39,506 nucleotides of DNA from Chloroflexota bacterium (GCA_029265355.1 JAJUJL010000034.1:1-39506); one strand, 5' to 3'. Positions 1 through 7,989 are shown, counted from the stretch's first letter. Notes: generated by a model not told the origin, from the sequence alone. Numbers and translations are program-made.

Positions 1-353
1 ATCGTGATCGCTGCCTCGAATTCCTTCGAGCCTTCGTACTGGATATCGATGCCGGTCGCTTCCTCGAATGCCTTGATCGAGTTGTCGAACTTCACCGCAT
101 CGGCGTCCGTGAACGGCCCAGCCATCGTCACCACCGTGCCTTTGAACTTGCCGGCATAGGCATCTGCCAATTCAGGCCCGGCAGGCGGGATGGTTACTTC
201 GCCGGAGGGTTGTTCAGGCTTGGGAGCCTCTGTCGCAGCAGCAGGCGGCTGCGTGGCCTCCGGTGTGGCAGGCTGCGGCGCACAGGCGGCCAGGATCATT
301 GCGAACGCCAACAGCAGTGCCAACCCTGCCCATAGTGATTTCCGAGTATTCAT
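1..353 (-). CDS. ABC transporter sugar-binding lipoprotein, N-terminal part (cut by window edge)
   Basis: Reading the minus strand from the ATG at 353 gives 117 codons and then leaves the window. The protein starts with a lipoprotein signal: MNTRKSL, a hydrophobic stretch, and the lipobox ILAAC with the lipidated cysteine at residue 24. A Pro/Thr/Glu-rich linker (about 25-55) follows, as is usual for surface lipoproteins. The mature domain then opens with FKGTVVTMAGPF and KAFEEATGIDIQYEG, a pattern I associate with alpha-glucoside-type family 1 solute-binding proteins; the exact sugar is inference. A strong Shine-Dalgarno (AAGGAG, then AAGG) precedes the ATG. The gene lies 121 bp downstream of a LacI-family regulator on the same strand, which suggests a sugar-uptake operon continuing to the left with permease genes outside the window. 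I saw no copy of the TAACACGTGTTA operator in the 354-474 gap. Confidence 0.9.
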   Translation of the reverse strand, partial: MNTRKSLWAGLALLLAFAMILAACAPQPATPEATQPPAAATEAPKPEQPSGEVTIPPAGPELADAYAGKFKGTVVTMAGPFTDADAVKFDNSIKAFEEATGIDIQYEGSKEFEAAIT

Positions 354-474
354 ATGTTTCTTCCTTCTCCTTGATTAATCTGTGAACTTTAGCTGATGCA
401 TGGTAGAGAGATCAAGTCTGTTCCATCCCAGGATTTACCATCACCTCCTTCGCAATATTGCTTGATCACGCTGA

Positions 475-1518
475 TTACGACAACATCGATTTGCCAAGGT
501 TACAAGAATGACGCAGGATAAGATGTGTCTCCAACAATTGCACTTTCTGCTCAGGCTGTTCACCCTCTAAAATTTGAACCAAGAGGTTTCCGGCGCGGCG
601 CGCCAGCTCGGTGGCAGGCACCCGCACCGTCGTCAGGGGAGGATTGATATAGGCCGACATGGGCAGGTCATCGAACCCGATCAGAGCCGTCTTTTCGGGT
701 GAGTGCAAATCCTGCTCCACCAATGCCGCATTGACGCCATAAGCAACTTCATCACTGGCGGCAAATACTGCGCTGAACTCGGCGCCGCTGAGGATGATCT
801 GCTTCATTTGTTGGTAGCCGCTTTTCGAAGAGAAATCACCATAGCGCACCAGATTCTGGTCGTAGGCAAGACCGCAGGCTTCCAAGGCTTCCCGATAGCC
901 GGCCAGGCGCTCTGCCGCAGCGCTGTACTCCGGTGAGGCGTTGGTGATGCAAGCAATGCGCCGGTGACCCAACTTGATGAGATGCTCGACTGCATTGCGC
1001 GCCGCGCTGCGATTATCCACATCCACCGAGTAGTACCGATCACCGGGTAAGCGCCCGATCAGGACAATCGGAAAGTTTTCATCATCCAGCAAGGTCAATG
1101 CTTCATCATCCAGGCGCGGCCCTGAGAGGATCAAGCCATCGATGTGCTTGGCGCGCACCAACTGTAAATAGGCCTCCTTCTGGTGTTGAGGCTCAACGAT
1201 ATCAATTAACAATCGCATCCCATTCTGATGCGCCACGTCCAGCAGACCTTCCAGGGTTTGAGGCAAAAAAGCATCCGAAGCGATATGGTAATGGCTGCGC
1301 GCCATCACCAGGCCAATGATTTGCGCCCTGCGGCTAACCAATGCCCGGGCGGCGGCATCGGGCACGTATCCGAGCGAACGCGCCGTGGTGATCACCCTTT
1401 GGCGAGTCTCTTCGCTAATTTGTGCATTCGGTGTGTTGTTGAGCACAAGGGAAACCGTCGTTCTGGAAACGCCGGCGGCATCTGCTACATCCTGGCTGGT
1501 AACTCGTTTGATATTCAA
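475..1518 (-). CDS. LacI-family transcriptional regulator (first)
   Basis: A 347-residue LacI/GalR-family repressor. The N-terminal helix-turn-helix is clear (TSQDVADAAGVSRTTVSLVL, about residues 7-26), followed by the hinge helix (ARALVSRRAQIIGLV) and a periplasmic-binding-protein-like sensor domain (IGLVMARS, HIDGLILSG, HRRIACITNAS, AVFAASDEVAYGV, IGFDDLPMSAYINPPLTTVRVP). The start is TTG at 1518, with AAGGA seven bases upstream; an upstream ATG in the leader is out of frame and meets a stop after three codons. It lies between another LacI gene and a sugar-binding lipoprotein gene, all on the minus strand, so it probably controls that transporter and itself. Two abutting perfect palindromes lie 22-48 bp upstream of the start and are the obvious binding sites. 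The ligand cannot be read from the sequence. Confidence 0.95.
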   Translation of the reverse strand: MNIKRVTSQDVADAAGVSRTTVSLVLNNTPNAQISEETRQRVITTARSLGYVPDAAARALVSRRAQIIGLVMARSHYHIASDAFLPQTLEGLLDVAHQNGMRLLIDIVEPQHQKEAYLQLVRAKHIDGLILSGPRLDDEALTLLDDENFPIVLIGRLPGDRYYSVDVDNRSAARNAVEHLIKLGHRRIACITNASPEYSAAAERLAGYREALEACGLAYDQNLVRYGDFSSKSGYQQMKQIILSGAEFSAVFAASDEVAYGVNAALVEQDLHSPEKTALIGFDDLPMSAYINPPLTTVRVPATELARRAGNLLVQILEGEQPEQKVQLLETHLILRHSCNLGKSMLS

Positions 1519-1539
1519 GGTACCATCCTTGTTTCTCAG

Positions 1540-1566
1540 CTAACACGTGTTAGTAACACGTGTTAG
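1540..1566. promoter_or_regulatory. Tandem LacI-type operators upstream of the first LacI gene
   Basis: Two copies of the 13-mer TAACACGTGTTAG lie head to tail at 1541-1553 and 1554-1566. Each contains the perfect palindrome TAACACGTGTTA with a central CG, the usual form of a LacI/GalR operator whose hinge leucine inserts at a central CpG. The centres are 13 bp apart. The position just before the TTG start at 1518 suggests autoregulation and control of the downstream sugar-binding gene. The palindromes are seen directly; binding by this regulator is inference. Confidence 0.75.
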
Positions 1567-1633
1567 TAATATAGCAAGATTTTCACCTTCTGTCAACTAC
1601 CACTGTCGAGCAAACCTTGATCGCTGCCTCCTC

Positions 1634-2638
1634 TCAAGCCGTCTGGCGAGCTACGAGGCGCAGTTGCAACTCAATATTTTGCGCCAGGTGTTGGGCACCC
1701 ACCAGGCTGGCTTTCAATAGTTGCGCCGCCATGCGCCCGGATTCATCCAGCGCCTGGCTGATCGTCGTCAGACCCAAAAGCTCAGCCATGTCAATGTCAT
1801 CAAAACCCATCACTGCCAGATCCTTCGGCGCTTGCAGATTAAGTTCTTGCAAGGCTCGTAAAACGCGCAGCGCCAGATCATCATTGGCAGCAAACAATGC
1901 CTGCGGCGGCGTCGGCATACTGATTAACTGAACGACCGCCCTGCGGATATCGTCGATGCTGAGTGACGAATGCAGGATGTAAGCCTCAGGAAGATCGATT
2001 CCCGCCTCGTTCAATGCCTGGCGGTAACCGTCCAGGCGTTTTTTCTCAGGGTGCACCGAATAGTCCGGCAGGTGAGCTGGACCAAGGAAAGCGAGCCTCT
2101 GATAGCCTTTTTGGATGAGGTATTCAGCCGCCAGCGCGCCCCCAGCGCGATCATCAATTTCAATGCTGCTGAAGCCAGCGCAGCGGTATTCCACCAGCAC
2201 AGTCTCCAGTTTATGCTTCATCAGGCGGCGGGCTGCCGGTTCCAGCAGCGGCAAGGAGAGCAGCACCAGGCCATCCACACGCCGGGTGACCGGCAGCATT
2301 GCCAGGTAGCCCTGCAGGCGCTCTAACGAGTCCACCGGATAGATAATCATCTCATACGGCCCATCCGCCAGTTCCGCCGATATGCCACGCATGCGCTGCA
2401 CGAATGACGAATAAGTGAAGAAGGGGGTGATCACACCAACACGTCCCACACCTTTGCGGGCGCGCGCCACGGCTTCAGCCGCTGGGGTAAAACCCAGCTC
2501 ATCGATCGCTTCTAATACCCGTGAACGGGTCGCCTGGCGCACCTGCTCAGGCGTGTTGAGCACGCGCGAGACGGTGGCAATGCTGACACCAGCCTTGCGG
2601 GCGACATCATAAACCGTGGGGTGAGTAGAGGTAGCCAT
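1634..2638 (-). CDS. LacI-family transcriptional regulator (second)
   Basis: A 334-residue LacI/GalR-family repressor, complete. The DNA-binding domain is textbook (TVYDVARKAGVSIATVSRVL, about residues 8-27, then NTPEQVRQATRSRVLEAIDELGF). The sensor domain shows the family's usual landmarks: VGVITPFF, RVDGLVLLSLP, GGALAAEYLIQKGYQRLAFLG, ALFAANDDLALRVLRAL, VMGFDDIDMAELLGLTTISQ. The sequence is clearly different from the first regulator, so they are not recent duplicates. It reads toward the first LacI gene with 115 bp between them. A cre-like imperfect palindrome lies 31-44 bp upstream of the start. Ligand and regulon are unknown. Confidence 0.95.
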   Translation of the reverse strand: MATSTHPTVYDVARKAGVSIATVSRVLNTPEQVRQATRSRVLEAIDELGFTPAAEAVARARKGVGRVGVITPFFTYSSFVQRMRGISAELADGPYEMIIYPVDSLERLQGYLAMLPVTRRVDGLVLLSLPLLEPAARRLMKHKLETVLVEYRCAGFSSIEIDDRAGGALAAEYLIQKGYQRLAFLGPAHLPDYSVHPEKKRLDGYRQALNEAGIDLPEAYILHSSLSIDDIRRAVVQLISMPTPPQALFAANDDLALRVLRALQELNLQAPKDLAVMGFDDIDMAELLGLTTISQALDESGRMAAQLLKASLVGAQHLAQNIELQLRLVARQTA

Positions 2639-2668
2639 GCAGTGGAAAGGGAAATGTATCTACTTACA

Positions 2669-2682
2669 TGAAAGCTCTTACA
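2669..2682. promoter_or_regulatory. cre-like operator upstream of the second LacI gene
   Basis: TGAAAGCTCTTACA is an imperfect 14-bp palindrome (10 of 14 positions symmetric). It resembles the LacI-family pattern TGNAANCGNTTNCA known from CcpA cre sites. It lies just upstream of the regulator's ATG, where an autoregulatory operator is expected. A single copy was seen, so this is a moderate call. Confidence 0.45.
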
Positions 2683-2708
2683 AAGTATAGCAAATAAAAA
2701 AGCGATCG

Positions 2709-4331
2709 TCAACAACTTGCCAGGTTTTTAACCAGGTACAGTGCACCACGCTTGAAGCCGCGCCGCAAATAATAGGCGCGCGTACCGACTGCCGAGATAA
2801 CAGCCAATCTACCAAATCCGTATTGGAGAGCAATCTGCTCGGCGGCTTCGATCAAGCGTGTTCCCAACCCGGCATGCTGGGCCGCGCCGGGTTGGCTGGC
2901 GCCGACTCGCACCGATTGACCATACACATGCACCTCGCGAATGATCGCTGCCGCGTGCAGATCAGCCAGTTCGTTGCGCGGAGAGGCATCGCCCGGCATG
3001 GAAAGCCGCAAGAAACCAGCCAGGTGATCGTCTGGAGTGACGAAGGACAAAAACACCTCGTGCGCACCGCCGGCGGTGTAGTGCAGTTCATCCAGGCGCA
3101 GCTCCCTCACCTCAATGGCTTTGCCGCGCACCTCCCGACAACGAATACAGTGGCAGTGTTGCCCGCGCCGTTCCAGCTCCAGGTGCACATCCTGGCGCAG
3201 GCTGGTGCGTTTGTTGCCTTCGACAACGTTCGTCGAGGGAATGTCGCGGATCACCCGGTTCACCCGGCAGTAGCGAGGAATGGTTGGCTTGATATCGGCA
3301 ATCAACTCAACCAGTTCTTGGGTCGTGTAAGGTCGAAATTCACCTCGCAGCCAATAGTTGTATAACTCGGCATTTGCCAGGAGCTGGTTGGGGTAAATTT
3401 TAATTTCGTCCGGACAGACATCTTCCCACAAGCGGGCAAAATCGCGGCGATCTGTATCAATGGTCGCTCCCAGCAAGTTTGGCATCCAGTGCAAGACAAT
3501 TTTGAATCCGGCTGAGCGCAACAGCGCCACAGCCCGGCGGGTCTCTTCTACCGTGTGGCCGCGCTGGTTGAGCGCCAGGATTTCATCATTCAGGCTTTGC
3601 GCGCCGATCTGCACCTTGGTCACACCCAGGTAGCGCATCCAGGCCAGTTCGGCGAGATCGACGTGGTCTGGGCGAGTTTCGATCACCAGCCCGACATTGC
3701 GGTGATGTGAACGTTCATTCCACGATTGCGCCTGAGGCAATGTCTGAGCTGGTTTCCCATTCAAGGCATCGAAGCAGCGGCGGATGAACCATTCCTGATA
3801 GTCGCGGCGGTAGGCGCTCCAGGTACCTCCCAGGATGAGCAACTCCACTTTATCAGTGGGATGACCAACGGCTTCCAGCGCCTGCAGGCGCGCCGCGACC
3901 TGGTCGAATGGGTCGAAATCGTGCTGCAGGGCGCGCCGGGCGCCTGGCTCGTCGGGCAGGTAGCTCTTAGGCATGCGCACATCGGTTGGGCAGAAGATGC
4001 ATTTTCCGGGGCATGGGTATGGTTTGGTCAACACCGTAACCGTGGTTACCCCTGAAAGCGTTCGCACCGGCTTCATGCGGATGCGCGCCAGGAGTTGCTC
4101 ATCTGCAGCCCATTCTCCGCTCTCGACAAGCCGCCGATACCCCGCCACCAGGGCATGCTTGCCCACATACCCGCCGCCTGGGAGCGGATGCCGATGCAAG
4201 GCGTCGCTCAATTTCCTTCCAGCGCGCAGCTCCTCCAGCACTTTGCGAGCCGTTGCCAGAATTTCAGGCGTGTACTGGCGATTTCTTTGCCAGGCCTCGA
4301 TTTCCAACTCGAAATTACTTTTATCGACCAT
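2709..4331 (-). CDS. elp3: Elp3-family radical SAM / GNAT tRNA U34 carboxymethyl-modifying enzyme
   Basis: A 540-residue protein with the two-domain layout of Elp3. The radical SAM part has an iron-sulfur motif CPGKCIFC (cysteines 107, 111, 114) after TVLTKPYP, then LLILGGTWSAY, GLVIETRPDHV, VTKVQIGAQS and VLHWMPNLLGAT. The C-terminal GNAT acetyltransferase part has the acetyl-CoA loop (HAGLGTRLIEAAEQIA) and ends YYLRRGFKRGALYLVKNL. Elp3 adds a carboxymethyl-type group to U34 of tRNAs using acetyl-CoA and SAM; the Dehalococcoides enzyme, also Chloroflexota, is the known structural model. The gene is divergent from a Trm9-like methyltransferase with only 20 bp between start codons, which fits a shared pathway. 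A -10-like TATTAT sits 8 bases before the ATG and no Shine-Dalgarno is visible, so the mRNA may be leaderless. Confidence 0.93.
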   Translation of the reverse strand: MVDKSNFELEIEAWQRNRQYTPEILATARKVLEELRAGRKLSDALHRHPLPGGGYVGKHALVAGYRRLVESGEWAADEQLLARIRMKPVRTLSGVTTVTVLTKPYPCPGKCIFCPTDVRMPKSYLPDEPGARRALQHDFDPFDQVAARLQALEAVGHPTDKVELLILGGTWSAYRRDYQEWFIRRCFDALNGKPAQTLPQAQSWNERSHHRNVGLVIETRPDHVDLAELAWMRYLGVTKVQIGAQSLNDEILALNQRGHTVEETRRAVALLRSAGFKIVLHWMPNLLGATIDTDRRDFARLWEDVCPDEIKIYPNQLLANAELYNYWLRGEFRPYTTQELVELIADIKPTIPRYCRVNRVIRDIPSTNVVEGNKRTSLRQDVHLELERRGQHCHCIRCREVRGKAIEVRELRLDELHYTAGGAHEVFLSFVTPDDHLAGFLRLSMPGDASPRNELADLHAAAIIREVHVYGQSVRVGASQPGAAQHAGLGTRLIEAAEQIALQYGFGRLAVISAVGTRAYYLRRGFKRGALYLVKNLASC

Positions 4332-4338
4332 GCGGGGC

Positions 4339-4345
4339 TATAATA
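4339..4345. promoter_or_regulatory. Overlapping divergent -10 elements for elp3 and the Trm9-like gene
   Basis: The 20-bp gap between the two start codons contains TATAAT on the plus strand (4339-4344), 7 bases before the ATG at 4352. On the minus strand TATTAT (4345-4340) lies 8 bases before the ATG at 4331. Neither gene has a Shine-Dalgarno in the gap. This spacing puts transcription starts at or next to both start codons. The -35 boxes would lie inside the opposite gene and are poor matches, so promoter strength is uncertain. Confidence 0.55.
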
Positions 4346-4351
4346 CCATGT

Positions 4352-5086
4352 ATGCAAGCCCAGGTGATGAAACAATTAATTGACCTTAATCGGCGTTTTT
4401 ACCAGCAGTTTGGCGAGCAGTTTTCCGCCACGCGCCAGCGCCTGCAGCCCGGCGTGCAGCGCGTTCTTGCAACTCTCCCACAAGATGCAGCCATCCTGGA
4501 TCTGGGATGCGGCAACGGCGAACTGATTCGCCGCTTGTGTCGCGCCGGATTCCGCGGCGGCTACACAGGGATCGATTTTAGTCCCATCCTTATCGAAAAG
4601 GCGCGCGGCTCAGCGCCACAATCCTCCAGCATCCGTTTCTATCTGGCAGATATCAGCGAATCAAACTGGTTCGAATGTCTCGGTTTCGAAAGCGGGAGTG
4701 AAAAATTCGATGTTGTACTGGCTTTCGCCGTGCTCCACCACCTGCCCGGCGAGCCATTGCGCTTGCAATTGGGACGCGAGATCCATCACCTGCTCCAACC
4801 TGGGGGCATCTTCTGGCTCTCAGTCTGGCAATTCTTGAACAGCGCCCGGCTGCGCGCTCGCATCCAACCCTGGCATTGGGTCGGCCTGGACGAAAAACAG
4901 GTCGATGCAGGTGATTTTCTGCTGGATTGGCGCCGCGGGGGACCGGGGCTGCGCTACGTGCACCTTTTCAGCCAGGATGAATTGCTGAGGCTTGCCCGCG
5001 GCGCAGGTTTTGAGATCAGCCAAACCTTCGCATCGGACGGCGAAGGAGGAAATTTGGGTCTGTACCAAAAATGGGTAGCGCAATAG
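4352..5086 (+). CDS. Trm9/ABH8-like SAM-dependent tRNA wobble-uridine methyltransferase (putative)
   Basis: A 244-residue class I methyltransferase from the ATG at 4352; an upstream open frame back to 4253 is inside elp3 and unlikely to be used. SAM motif I is AAILDLGCGNGEL (46-58), with the acidic YTGIDFSP (71-78) and VLAFAVLHHL (122-131). Several parts match the eukaryotic Trm9/ABH8 layout rather than generic methyltransferases: FSATR (24-28) before motif I (yeast has FSQTR), AVLHH (yeast AVVHH), LLQPGGIFWLSVWQ, DAGDFLLDW (185-193), RYVHLF (201-206; yeast RYYHLY) and a C-terminus GLYQKWV (yeast NWWVVAQK). Trm9 methylates the carboxymethyl group left by Elp3 to give mcm5U. These comparisons are from memory, not alignment. 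The gene is divergent from elp3. If Trm112 is needed as partner, it is not in this window. Confidence 0.75.
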   Translation: MQAQVMKQLIDLNRRFYQQFGEQFSATRQRLQPGVQRVLATLPQDAAILDLGCGNGELIRRLCRAGFRGGYTGIDFSPILIEKARGSAPQSSSIRFYLADISESNWFECLGFESGSEKFDVVLAFAVLHHLPGEPLRLQLGREIHHLLQPGGIFWLSVWQFLNSARLRARIQPWHWVGLDEKQVDAGDFLLDWRRGGPGLRYVHLFSQDELLRLARGAGFEISQTFASDGEGGNLGLYQKWVAQ

Positions 5087-5138
5087 GACAGATACGGGTA
5101 CAATCGCTTCACCTCACAGATCTTTGCCAGGCACTTCA

Positions 5139-5891
5139 ATGAAGATTTTAGTCATCTCCGATATTCACGCCAACCTGACCGCCTTAGAATCCGTTCTGGA
5201 GGATGCTGGCTCCTGGGACAGCCTGTGGTGCCTGGGTGATCTGGTGGGCTATGGCCCCGATCCCAATGAGTGTATCGAATGTGTGCGGCAAATGCCAAAC
5301 TTGCTGTGTGTTTTGGGGAATCATGACGCCGCCGCTCTCCAACATATCGATCCCGACTCATTCAACCCAGAAGCGCGCCAGGCAATTCTATGGACCCAGG
5401 AAACCCTCTCACCTGAAAGCATCGCTTTCTTGAGCAGCTTACCACAGCGGATCAACAGCCCGCAGATCGATTCCAACCCTGCACTACCCATCACCCTCGT
5501 TCATGGGAGTCCTCGCCAACCCGTGTGGGAGTATTTACTGGACACTCACAATGCCGGGAACAATTTTGACTATTTCGAGACCCCTTACTGCTTTGTGGGT
5601 CATACCCATCTCCCCGTCATCTATGTGCGGCTCGAGACGCAAAACTTGACCCATTTGCTGGTGCCTGAGCCCGAGACTATTTTGCAGCTCACCCCTCGCG
5701 CCATCCTCAATCCGGGGTCTGTCGGGCAGCCACGTGACCGCGATCCGCGTGCCAGCTACGCCTTGTACGATAGCGAACAAAACACCTGGTATTACCGGCG
5801 GGTAGCATACGATGTCGAAGCTGTGCAAGCGCGTATGCAAGCTGCCAGCCTTCCGGAGCGCCATATCCGGCGCCTGGCGCTGGGCTGGTAA
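5139..5891 (+). CDS. Calcineurin-like metallophosphoesterase (YfcE/MJ0936-type)
   Basis: A 250-residue single-domain phosphoesterase starting MKILVISDIHANL at the ATG at 5139. An in-frame TTG at 5124 is possible but the family motif begins at the ATG. The metal-binding set is complete: D8 and H10 (DIH), D34 (GDLVGYGPDP), N61-H62-D63 (GNHD), the HGSP histidine in the middle, and GHTHLP. This is the layout of small bacterial and archaeal phosphodiesterases, acting on cyclic or simple phosphodiesters; the natural substrate is unknown. It follows the Trm9-like gene by about 50 bp on the same strand. A TACAAT hexamer at 5099-5104 may give it its own promoter. Confidence 0.9.
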   Translation: MKILVISDIHANLTALESVLEDAGSWDSLWCLGDLVGYGPDPNECIECVRQMPNLLCVLGNHDAAALQHIDPDSFNPEARQAILWTQETLSPESIAFLSSLPQRINSPQIDSNPALPITLVHGSPRQPVWEYLLDTHNAGNNFDYFETPYCFVGHTHLPVIYVRLETQNLTHLLVPEPETILQLTPRAILNPGSVGQPRDRDPRASYALYDSEQNTWYYRRVAYDVEAVQARMQAASLPERHIRRLALGW

Positions 5892-5974
5892 CGACAGTTT
5901 CCAGGGGGGAACCGAGGGCCACCGTGCATCGTCTATTGTAGGAAAAGATACTGTTTCACCCAGGAGAAGAGCCT

Positions 5975-6934
5975 ATGTTTCCTCTACAGCGCCCCCGGAA
6001 TCGTTTCCTGATCCTCTGCGTGCTTGCGGCTTTGGTCGTGTGCGCCTGCTCGCCTGCCGCTTCTCCGGCGCCTTTCGAGCAGGGTGGAGAAAGCGGCGCC
6101 GCGCCGCCCATGTACGCCGAGGAGGCGCGCGATACTCAATCGAACTTTGCCGCCGGTGCCGTGAACCTGCAGGCTGAGCGCCTGGTGATCAAGAATGCCA
6201 GCCTGAACCTGGTTGTTGCCGATCCCGGCGAGTCGATGGATCGCATCGGCAGCCTGGCAGAGACCATGGGCGGGTTTATCGTCTCGGCCAATTTATACAA
6301 GACCCAATTGGACAGCGGCGTTGAAGTCCCACGCGCCTCGATCACCATTCGTATCCCGGCAGAAAAGCTGGAAGATGCACTGGCGCAGATTGAAAGCGAA
6401 AGCTCCCTGCCGCCGCTGCGCAAAGATATCAACAGCCAGGATATCACCAGCGAATACACCGATCTGCAGTCTCGCCTGCGCAACCTGGAAGACGCCGAAG
6501 CCCAACTGCGCGAGATCATGGCTTCTGCGACGCGCACCGAAGATGTGCTGCAGGTCTACAACCAGTTGACCTCGGTGCGCGAGCAAATCGAAGTGCTCAA
6601 AGGACAGATCCAGTTCTATGATCAGGCGGTGGCGCTCTCATCCATCAGCGTTGAATTGCTGCCAAATGAAGCTGTTCAACCCCTGACTATCGGAAGCTGG
6701 CAGCCGGTGGGCGTCGCCAGGAATGCCATCCAGGCGTTAATCAATACCCTGAAGTTCTTGCTCAACGCCGCGATCTGGATTGTGCTGTACCTGCTGCCCA
6801 CCTTACTGGTGATTTTCCTGATCTTCGGGCTGCCGCTGATCCTGTTCTTCCGCTGGGTGCGCCGCCTGCGCCAGCGTTCGAAGAAGCCTGCCCCGCCGGT
6901 CGTGCCCCCGGCGTCGACGCCCCCGACCGCATGA
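5975..6934 (+). CDS. DUF4349 lipoprotein with C-terminal membrane anchor
   Basis: A 319-residue envelope protein. It starts with a signal sequence (FLILCVLAALVVCAC) with the likely lipidated cysteine at residue 25. The DUF4349 core follows: ERLVIKNASLNLVVADPGES, then GGFIVSANLY and a charged coiled-coil stretch (SEYTDLQSRLRNLEDAEAQ to VREQIEVLKGQIQFYDQ, about 160-215). Near the C-terminus is a strong membrane segment (AAIWIVLYLLPTLLVIFLIFG) and a basic, proline-rich tail. So the coiled-coil domain is outside and tethered at both ends. Function of the family is unknown; it recurs as membrane-tethered surface proteins in many bacteria. The gene follows the phosphoesterase by 83 bp and ends before a strong bidirectional terminator. 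Confidence 0.9.
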   Translation: MFPLQRPRNRFLILCVLAALVVCACSPAASPAPFEQGGESGAAPPMYAEEARDTQSNFAAGAVNLQAERLVIKNASLNLVVADPGESMDRIGSLAETMGGFIVSANLYKTQLDSGVEVPRASITIRIPAEKLEDALAQIESESSLPPLRKDINSQDITSEYTDLQSRLRNLEDAEAQLREIMASATRTEDVLQVYNQLTSVREQIEVLKGQIQFYDQAVALSSISVELLPNEAVQPLTIGSWQPVGVARNAIQALINTLKFLLNAAIWIVLYLLPTLLVIFLIFGLPLILFFRWVRRLRQRSKKPAPPVVPPASTPPTA

Positions 6935-6955
6935 GCTTTATTCCAACCGATATCC

Positions 6956-6998
6956 AGCAGGACTGCCGCCGCAATCACGGTGCGGCGGCAGTCCTGCT
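6956..6998. terminator. Bidirectional terminator hairpin between convergent genes
   Basis: A perfect 18-bp stem (6956-6973 with 6981-6998) encloses a 7-base loop. It lies between the stop of the DUF4349 gene (plus) and the stop of the C39/LysM gene (minus). There is only a short T-stretch after it on the plus strand. Position and strength make termination in both directions the natural reading. Confidence 0.8.
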
Positions 6999-7017
6999 AC
7001 TGTCAGGCGGCAAAGTT

Positions 7018-7935
7018 TTATGGAAGTTGCAATACCTGCCCAGGGTGAATCACATAGGGATAGGTGAGATGATTGCGCTGAGCCAGGCGTCGCCAATCCA
7101 CCCCTAAACGGCGCGCCACCAACGTCAAATAATCACCGCGCTTCACGATATACTGGGCGGGCAGTGAGCTTTGCTCTGGCTGGGTCACAATCTGTGTGTC
7201 ACGCCCAAAGATGATCGGCATATAAAGCTTATTGGTCAGCAGGCTCAGATCAGGCGGCTGCGGCTTTGCGACCTCATTCGCCCCTCCAAATATTGCCATC
7301 TTTCCCAGCACCTTCCAGGAATTCATAAAAGCGCGCTGAGAGTAGGTTTGGTTACGACCGGTGTAAGCATCCACGACATGCACTTTCCCAGGCTCATAAC
7401 CCACCAGGATCATCGTATGCTCGAAACGCGCCACCGTAACGACTTGCCCATCTCGGGCGACATACTGCTGAGGGACGCCGGGCTGCATTTGACCGATCAC
7501 CCACACGATCACCGGTCGACCAGCGGCAATTTCCGCTCTCAGGTCGTCCCAACTCAACCCGCGGGCTGCACGCGCCTGCAAACCGAAGGAGCGCAGCGTC
7601 GCGGCCACTGGCTCGGCATGCACGCCGTAAGATTGCGGCGGCGTATTGCCCCATTCGCCGTTAGCATCGCCGACAAAACCCTGATCGGGATTGTCCGAGC
7701 GCGGCAGGCTGTTTAAGAACTTCTTCTCGCCAATATGCACCCCCCAAAACGCTGCCCAATCCACGGCAGAACGCGATTCGCATGACAAAGTGAACCGCTG
7801 TGCATTGGCGGGCACGCCGCTGATGTATGCCTGTTCAGGCAACGACTGGGCGCTGGCAATACCCGGAAATGGCAAAGCTGGCAAGAATACCAGTATAGCG
7901 AGAAGGCTCACAGCGAGGTAACGATGTTTTCTCAT
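7018..7935 (-). CDS. Secreted C39-like cysteine peptidase family protein with LysM domain
   Basis: From the ATG at 7935 this is 305 residues. A longer open frame back to 8199 overlaps rsmG and is not credible. A signal peptide (MRKHRYLAVSLLAILVFL...ASA) is followed by a papain-like C39 domain. The candidate nucleophile is C52 in RFTLSCESRSAVDWAAFWG, the candidate histidine is H173 in FEHTMILVGY, and the acidic residue is D189 in VHVVDAYTG. About 30 residues of linker lead to a LysM module at the C-terminus (YIVKRGDYLTLVARRLGVDW to IHPGQVLQLP), which binds peptidoglycan-like glycans. The protein is probably exported and held at the cell wall; substrate unknown. A weak TAAAAT lies 7 bases before the ATG, and a TATAAT (7980-7975) further upstream overlaps the rsmG promoter. 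Confidence 0.88.
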   Translation of the reverse strand: MRKHRYLAVSLLAILVFLPALPFPGIASAQSLPEQAYISGVPANAQRFTLSCESRSAVDWAAFWGVHIGEKKFLNSLPRSDNPDQGFVGDANGEWGNTPPQSYGVHAEPVAATLRSFGLQARAARGLSWDDLRAEIAAGRPVIVWVIGQMQPGVPQQYVARDGQVVTVARFEHTMILVGYEPGKVHVVDAYTGRNQTYSQRAFMNSWKVLGKMAIFGGANEVAKPQPPDLSLLTNKLYMPIIFGRDTQIVTQPEQSSLPAQYIVKRGDYLTLVARRLGVDWRRLAQRNHLTYPYVIHPGQVLQLP

Positions 7936-7954
7936 GCCTGACATTTTAGTCGAA

Positions 7955-7982
7955 TTGAAATCCTGCGGCAAGCGATTATAAT
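7955..7982 (+). promoter_or_regulatory. rsmG promoter, leaderless type
   Basis: TTGAAA (7955-7960), a 16-bp spacer and TATAAT (7977-7982) make a near-consensus sigma-70-type promoter. The ATG of rsmG is only 7 bases after the -10 box, and no Shine-Dalgarno fits in between. Transcription would start at or one base before the start codon. Confidence 0.75.
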
Positions 7983-7989
7983 TTTTCTG

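Noticed and set aside
190-378. Short plus-strand frame at the left edge
   Set aside because: Antisense to the signal peptide and linker of the sugar-binding lipoprotein, which has a good lipobox and Shine-Dalgarno.
2823-3365. Open frame of 180 codons on the plus strand inside elp3
   Set aside because: Shadow of elp3, whose GNAT and radical SAM motifs fix the true strand.
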